A stretch of 64,000 nt of DNA, from the NCBI GenBank assembly GCA_013350335.1, contig CM023541.1, forward strand, positions 40,168,739 to 40,232,738, given 5' to 3'. The DNA comes from Chimonanthus salicifolius (lineage: Eukaryota; Streptophyta; Magnoliopsida; Laurales; Calycanthaceae). Positions 57,200-64,000 of this stretch are shown here, piece after piece (position 1 is the first letter of the stretch; every line of letters begins with the position of its first letter). Below the pieces are notes generated by a model. That model saw nothing but the letters and a program-made list of their open reading frames with translations. It did not search any database and was not told the origin of the DNA. The position numbers and the translations under genes were made by a program.

Positions 57200-60180
57200 G
57201 AGGAGAAGGGGTTCACAGCTAATAACAAATAAACCAGTAGCCATGTGGAGATCAGCACTCGAAGCCAAGAAGAAAATTTATATCATACCATTTTACAAAT
57301 ATCTTTATTGGAATAATAGAATATTATTAACAAAAGATAAACTTTAAAATTTCTGAATTATTAAATTTTATCATACCAAAACAATTAAGAAACATACTTA
57401 TAATGTTATATATATATATAAGGAAATATATAGATGTTTAGGAAATTATGAGGATAATACCATGATATCATTTTTATACTATTGTTTTATTGATTTGAAA
57501 ATTCAAAAGATATTATGGCGCTATGTAGATGCTTAGATATTGTCAAAATATTGGTTATATTTGTGTCCAAAGTTGGAGTTTCATGAGCCGATAAATCTTG
57601 AGATGGGATTGTTGTTATCTCAGATATTTGTTTGCAAATTTGCCCTATCTACCTATTTTTTTTTAAAATTTAAATTAAATATATTTGTAAAATCTATATT
57701 AAGAATAGAATGAGTTCCAATACATAATTTTAGAGAAATAAGCAAACTATATCATAAATATATGTTTCAATTTTGTTGTAGATTCTTTATTTCGAGTAAT
57801 GGTCAGTGTACCATCAGTTTCACCACGCATTATATTTAAAAGGAAAATACCATTTCGCCTTCTCTTTTTGAAAGAGAGAAGAGAGAAGAAAAATAATGGT
57901 AAAATGATCTTTTCCTTTTAAGAGTGGTGCACGTAAAAACTTATAGTGTATTTCTTATTTATATAATTCATTAATCTTATTTTTCTAGTAAGGTGTGATG
58001 GGTCGGTTGGGTCAAACCTCTCTTGACCATGGTCCAAACTCCAACCCATTAGGTGTTGAGCTTTGAAACATGGCTAAGTCTCGATCCTGTGACCCAATTA
58101 ACCCATCTTACGGAATCAGATTAGATTTGGGTGGACTAAGGAACATTGAGAGCCCTATCAGATTCAGACAGAAGTAGGCTCAAGGTCATTGAGGGTCTGA
58201 CTTGGTCAACGTGGTTAGACCCAATCTGACTTATATATAGGGCTTTGTATGAAGTAGTTGAATTCCTACTTCTATTGCCTGGGGACAGAAACTGTTGAAG
58301 TCCTCATTAATGAGGTATGTCTTTGACTCTAGAGAGGAGCAAAGTTCGTAAAGTTGACTCCATAAATTGCTTCATGTTATTATATATGGACTGAAATATA
58401 CTATTATGAGACTACAACTGAAATTCGGGTGAGTTTAGGTCGGGTTGGATTTTAATAAACTCAACTTAATTTATGTTAAAATTGATTAAATTCGACTGGA
58501 CTTGATTCGAATTGTTGAGTCAAATTACTCAATTTGACTTGATCTGAATTTCTGATCCGACTCAATCCGAGTGTTGTTTTATAATCTGGTGCAGTCGGAT
58601 CAGGTTGGATCATATGTGTTCTTTATATACAGTGGATAATTTTTTAACATACTGATTCTCTTACCTTTGTTGATCTTCTTTCAAGAGAGCAAACATTTAC
58701 TTTTTTTTTTTTTTTGTCTATGATTAATTCTCTAATTTGATAGTGCAAGGCATTACCAGCACCTATAACATTCCAACATATCATCTTCTTTGAGAATGAA
58801 TTACTTACCCTTCATTCAACAATAAAGTAGGGGAAATGACCATTGCTCCATTCTGGCGTTTGTCTCACCTGATCTTCATGATTGCCAGAAATCCATCCCT
58901 ACCTTTTAGGTGTCTGGTTTTGCTTTCAGAAGATGAACGACACATTTCATTTAAAGGATGCCTTTAAACCATACTTAGTCTTTAGGGTTACTTCAATCGG
59001 TTCTAATATCCTTCTTTAGGATTTATAATAAATGTATAGACATTCTCTCTTTATAAGTCGGATTTTTAAGGATAAGTTTTACTCATGTGTTTCAACACGT
59101 TATCAAAGTAGGAGTACCACATGAATGAGTCGAGTTCGTAACTCCAGCCCTATATTGAGAGGGAGAGCCGAGTGTCTCTGGATTTATAAATACATGAATA
59201 CCCTATCTTTATAAGTTCGTAAGTCAATTTTTAAGAATAAATTATACTCTTGTATTTTAAAATAGTAACGATATTCCAATTGAGATAATGATTGCGATGA
59301 GCTAAAAGAGATCTTTTTGAAATGTGGATAGGGATGACCCCAGGAGGCATCATTTCCAAGCTGGAGTTCCAGGTTGTCAAATTGGTTACCATGATCGTCT
59401 GCTTCCTCCGTTTGGTGCTCATTGCTGCCAAAGCTTTCACTCATCATTTCTATGACTTCAACTCCTCCTAGTGTTTATCATAAGAGAATTTAGCTTTCAA
59501 AGGGTGAAAGTCCTTGACACTGGAGTGATGGCTTCATGAATCTTCTCCCTACCTATCTTTTTCTTTAACCCATGATATCAAATTTCTTTTTGGTTACATT
59601 ATATTTTTAAACTCATCATCTAAATTATTATTTGATTTGTCATTTTCTTATGAATCGTATTCATCTAATTATAGACGAACCGGTATTGATGCTTTATCAC
59701 ACTGCCTTTATATGAGATGATTGATAGACCATACATATTGGAATCATATATCATTGATATTTTCCTTCTCTCTTTCTCTCGCCCTTCCATTTATCGACAC
59801 TTGAAGTTCATTATTTTTTAACTAAAGATTCATGTAACTGTTCACTTCTACAACTTTTGAGATAAAATTTAAAATTTAAAACAAATCTAATGATTGTATT
59901 TGATTTAGAAAAGATATTAAGCCCAAAATTATGCTACACAATACATTTATACAATTTCTCTTGAATTGTAATTGGGTCCAAACACAGGTCCAAGATCCAT
60001 TTCTGAGTAAAGTCTTTCTAAGTCTTAATGTGTTGGAGTATCTATTAAAATCCCATGTTAGATTTAGGGAGGTCGACCTCAAAACCAACTAACCTCATTT
60101 GAGTTTGGCATTTGGACCCTCAAGACCGCTGGGAGAAAGACTTGAAGGGCTTCTATAATATATATCAACAGTTATCAAAA
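57200..60180. other. Intergenic, no gene seen
   Basis: Contains a foldback MITE at about 57796-57955 related to that at 21870, and an inverted copy of the GGGTTGGGTT-type repeat at about 58420-58620. A CACGTTATCAAAGTAGGAG phrase near 59097 is reminiscent of LTR-element borders but too weak to call. No coding exon is supported. Confidence 0.45.
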
Positions 60181-60529
60181 CCTTTAGTAAAGGAGTATGT
60201 ATACGGTCACTCTCCAAAGGATCACTCTATGTAGAGTTACTCGGTGTGTGAATAGAGAGACTTGCACATGGTCTAATGATTAGTCAGATACTCTAAGAGG
60301 TCTGGATAGATTGGTCATAAACAAATTTGTATTGAAAAGTCTTAGTACCTTGACAGGTCATTTTAGTAGGTGCAACTTAGTCTATGATTAAAAAACTTGG
60401 ACAGTTAATGAGATCATTATCGATATTATTGAATTATCCAGATGGATCCCTTTGATTCATCATAACCCTTGATTTTTCAAGACATTGGAGAAATATTTTA
60501 CCTAAATAAAATTTAATACTTAACCGAAA

Positions 60530-60715
60530 GGGATTGGAGTGATGGTCAGGAATCCGCCTCAGGAAGTAGGAATCCTAAGTTCGATTTCCACTCCACCTCA
60601 AAGAGCCAATCTCCAAAGAGTTACCCAATGTATGATAGATAGAGAGGTTTACACATGTCCCAAATATTAGTCGGGTGTTCTTCGAGGCATGGGTCTCTTG
60701 ATCATAATAAAATAA
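60530..60715 (+). mobile_element. tRNA-derived SINE, best-preserved plus copy
   Basis: The head has GGAGTGATGGTCAGGAATCC and the B box AAGTTCGATTTCC at about 60579. The tail has GAGAGGTTTACACATGTCCC and ATTAGTCGGGTGTTC and ends in AATAAAATAAA. A partial relative lies at 60190-60320. Confidence 0.75.
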
Positions 60716-61309
60716 AATAAAGAAAATACTTCACCACTATTCTTTTATGATAACCATTGCCATTTGTATTAAGACTTTCTTTTAGATGTATACAATGGGT
60801 GTGGCTTAATGAAAAGTATTTAATGGATTGACAGCGTTGAGAGATTAAAGAATTCAACACTTTGAAAATGTTATTAGATAGTTCGTTGTCTTAGTGGCTT
60901 TTCTGCTGCCAATTGTATTTCCTTGACCCCATTCAACGTGCCAATTACAATGGTCAACAATCCCTTTTTTATGAGATTTAATTAGAAAATATAATTTTAA
61001 ATTATTAAAATTTTGATACTTCTTTTAAATAATTTAAAAAATAAACTGAAATATTATCTAAAAAAGTTCATGATATAAGATAATAATTGCCTAACAACAT
61101 TTGATGGGATCAACTTTTATCCATCTATTACGCACAATCCCATTTTATCCAATTCTTTTTAATATTCACAATACTTTATAGATAAAAATGATTTATGTGT
61201 AAACTTGGAGTGGTTGAAATCCATGACTTTATTGACCTAATTAAGGTAATTTTTATTAAGTCTTATATTAAATTATATATATTTTTAATAAACCTATTAT
61301 ATAAGACCA

Positions 61310-61410
61310 AAATGGCTTGAGTTCAACTAATAATCTCTTATCTTAGTAAGTGGGAGGTGTCAAGTTCGAACCTCTATGACTTCATCTGATGTACTCTAAA
61401 GAAAAGAAAG
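61310..61410 (+). mobile_element. tRNA-like SINE head
   Basis: TGGCTTGAGTTCAACTAATA (A-box region) and AAGTTCGAACCTC (B box) are spaced as in a tRNA. They are followed by CATCTGATGTACTCTAA, as in the family at 5636-5790. There is no complete tRNA fold. Confidence 0.5.
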
Positions 61411-61879
61411 TGAGCAGCCAAAAGTTTGTGACTACCATTCATCATTTTTAACCTTGTGACATTGAAGCTTCAAATTTTGAGTTTTGCAAATAATTATAAA
61501 AATTGAATGAAAAACTTCTTTTTTAATTATATTATCTATAAAGGTTTTTATTGATCATATCCAATCATTTAAGGTCTAATCCTTATTAAAATAGTTCCCA
61601 TAGATAAATAAGTACCCAACCCTTGTATACATAGGTCATTCATTGTTATCCTACATTGAGAAGAAAGAAATTTTATAATGTCATTTAAATATAAATACTA
61701 TTTAAATTTAAATTAAATGATATTTTTCTTTATTGTCGAAAATAATATCTCTTAATAAAAAATTAATGTTTTAATTGAGGAGTTGATAGAGACCATGGTG
61801 TTTTTAATAACAAGATATATAAATAATCTCTTATGATAAATAGATAAAAAGATAAATTAAATGTGATTATTTGCGTTAC

Positions 61880-62475
61880 TGATTTGATTTGATTTGATTT
61901 GTTCCAAACATGTGAAATCCCATTCTTCTGTCCAATCCAAACGCACTGCACAACAAACGTTCGGGTCGGTTTTACACGGTGACGTGCGTGTGACTCACGT
62001 GCCGGGAGCGTTTCTTCTTCTGCACGTGTCGCACGTTTTCACTTCAACAAACAAACCGTTTTGGCTCAGAAATAAATAAATAAAGAAAATGGGGTAAAAA
62101 TAATATTTTGAATTTATTATTAAAAACAAAAAAAACAGACAACGATACTTTGCTTGGAGAGGGAGAGCAACCAAATGTGGAGAAGCATGTTGTGCAATGA
62201 TAGGATGAAAGGTGGGGCCCACAGTAGGGAAGCATTGCTTTCTCGGAAATCGAAATATTCTGTTTTGTAGAGAGAGAGAGAGAGAGAGGGGCTCCATTAG
62301 CCGCCACGTTTGGGTGCAGACTGACAGAATTGGCCCCCACACTTCACCGACACAACTCTCTCCTCGGCCTTGGATCGCTCGTCTTCCACTCCTCGCCCCG
62401 ATTTCCTCGTACCTTTTCTATTCTCTTACTATTTTATTCAATCAAAGGAGGATCACAATGCCCGATGCCCGCTGA
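61880..62475. promoter_or_regulatory. Promoter-like island with paired G-boxes, no coding partner
   Basis: It has two CACGTG G-boxes (61996-62001 and 62023-62028), extra ACGTG cores at 61982 and 62033, and a GGTGGGGCCCAC site near 62211. There is also a GA run (62271-62288) and a GC-richer patch to 62475. This looks like a promoter plus 5' leader, possibly ABA- or light-responsive (ACGTGTC is the ABRE core). No CDS follows within the window on plus, and none clearly lies on minus. Confidence 0.4.
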
Positions 62476-63640
62476 CGGGTCGGGTCGGGCTATCATTATA
62501 GAAAATCAAATCTCTATTAATAATTCTTTTTGTGTTTATTTTCAAACATTTAATGTCTAAAGTTTTAGAAGACAAGTTTATTATTTCGGTGAATTTTAAA
62601 TAATTAGTATTATAACTCTTCTAAATAAGATACATTCTGATATTCAATTCTGTAATTTTGAACTCGAGTAATTTATAATCAATACAAATATATATAAAAT
62701 TTAAATCCCTTTTGAGTTTAATTCCAATATAAAACTCTTATGTTTTAAGATTATTATTCAGAAAATTTAAAATAAATAATTTAATTCAAATCTATTCTTT
62801 CAAGTCTACAAGAGTTCATAATTAGTGTAAAAATTAGAATTGGTTCAAACAAGGTATAATTTGAAATATTTTAATCTAAATTAAAATTTAAAAAAATTTG
62901 AATCACTCAAATTTACTTACTAATGTAAGTGAATTTCAGATTGTGCTTATAAATAATTAGAGATGTTATCTATTCTTGTGAATTTCACTCTTATCTTATT
63001 ATCTATTCATCAGAGATGATTAATTTTAAAGAGCTGAAATAATATAAACAAAATTTTTAATTCTAATGTTTATCTATTTTTTTTTATAAAAGTTGAGTTG
63101 GGATTGTAATTTGAGTTAAATTAGGCCAAATTGAAAAAAAAAATGTTGTTTTATATATAATTAATTCAAACCAATCTAACCCATTGGCATCTCTATTAAA
63201 ACCCATCTTTTAATTAAAAAAAAATAATGAAAATATATTTCATAAAGTAGAAAATTCCAAAGATGATGGTGACATTTTTTTATTCTTTCTCTTGTTGGCC
63301 CACAAATGATTTGGGTACCATCCCTTGGCCTTTGCAAGTGGTACCAATTCTCAAACATTCCTATGACCTTTCAATAAAATGAAGTTAAATAAATGATTAA
63401 GATAAGTATAAAGTAGTACCCTAACAAATGATTACAGCAATCTTCAGATTCTTTTCTAGTCACACTAATTATATAATAGCAACTATTTGATTAACGGTGT
63501 AGATATGATCACACATTCCCTTGCCTCATTTGATTATTCCTCACTAACCACAATCATAGAGGAAAAGCCTTGTGTAATAATGCTTTTCGGCCGATTTGTA
63601 ATGATTTGGCAAAGCCAATTGCAAATTTCTTTAAACTAGG
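62476..63640. other. AT-rich DNA, no gene seen
   Basis: Nothing coding was recognised. If the island at 62 kb is a promoter, this could be a leader intron. Confidence 0.4.
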
Positions 63641-64000
63641 GATGTAATAGGTTGGATAAAGGCTATATCTATGAATTTAATAATATGAAAAATTAAATAA
63701 ATTAAAAGAATTAAAATTTAAGCTCGTCGTATTATGTTAAATGAGTGGATTAACTCTAAGTAATAGAGTTAAGAACGAAAATATTAAGAATAATTTAAAA
63801 ATAACATTGATAAACACTCACAAATTGAGAGAAACTCGTTTAAAATAGTTGAGTCATGTCAGTGGAAGACCAGACCAGATACAGGCCTTGTGCGTATGGA
63901 AGAGAGGTTACAGATTGGGGAAACGATAAAGAAAGACATGTTTGATTGTGAGGTGGCGAATGATATAATTTATGATATGGCGGTCAAATGGCAAACCGTT
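63641..64000 (+). pseudogene. LINE C-terminal remnant at the window edge
   Basis: The region shares phrases with the LINE tails at 37600-37880 and 42330-42700 (AGAGTTAAGAACGAA, CACAAATTGAGAGAAACTCG, GTCATGTCAGTGGAAGACCA, GCGAATGATATAATTTATGA). The frame is broken and it continues past the right edge. Confidence 0.7.

Noticed and set aside
57008..57268. Poly-proline (minus) and poly-glycine (plus) open frames
   Set aside because: Created solely by the 63-base G run.
59060..59165. LTR border near CACGTTATCAAAGTAGGAG
   Set aside because: Only a loose resemblance to tRNA-Met primer site context; no paired LTR found.

Overview
The window is nuclear DNA from a flowering plant. It is AT-rich, and spliced genes with GT..AG introns sit in a sea of SINEs, MITEs and decayed LINEs. 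Introns reach 8.8 kb, which points to a large, repeat-rich genome. I cannot name the genus or order from sequence alone. No prokaryotic, organellar or viral gene organisation is visible.

Four protein genes can be rebuilt exon by exon. (1) At 264-2751 (+) is the 3' part of an ARP1/RBM24-38-like RNA-recognition-motif protein; its first exon(s) lie left of the window. (2) At 7198-14152 (-) is a complete four-exon, 306-residue transporter of the triose-phosphate/nucleotide-sugar translocator family, closest in my memory to Arabidopsis At3g11320/At5g05820 (UUAT4/5-type). (3) At 31420-41086 (+) is a complete three-exon, 119-residue mitochondrial ribosomal protein mL43, with a probable untranslated first exon at about 30122-30284 and an 8.8 kb second intron full of retroelement debris. 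(4) At 44490-51374 (+) is an eight-exon, 784-residue serine-rich plant protein of unknown function, with conserved blocks around SLAWDNAFFT and GLRMPSPKIGFFD. The four genes have no evident functional link.

Layout: 0-2.8 kb RRM gene; 2.8-7.2 kb intergenic with SINEs and one orphan exon-like block; 7.2-14.8 kb transporter and its upstream region; 15-30 kb AT-rich intergenic DNA dominated by a palindrome-rich element family and a 2.1 kb tandem duplication (about 22.5-26.8 kb); 30-41 kb mL43 with LINE fragments in its large intron; 41-44.5 kb LINE and MITE remnants; 44.5-51.4 kb serine-rich gene; 51.4-64 kb intergenic with a Stowaway-like MITE, LINE remnants, a tandemly duplicated LINE-plus-MITE segment, a 63-base G run, SINEs, a G-box-bearing promoter-like island near 62 kb, and another LINE tail at the right edge.

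The most unusual content is in the repeats. There is a family of terminally inverted elements packed with TATCGGCCGATA palindromes (at least eight copies). There is also a MITE family with 9-bp target duplications whose interior is a roughly 31-bp minisatellite that differs in length between copies. One copy lies just upstream of the serine-rich gene. Another inserted into a LINE tail and was then tandemly duplicated.
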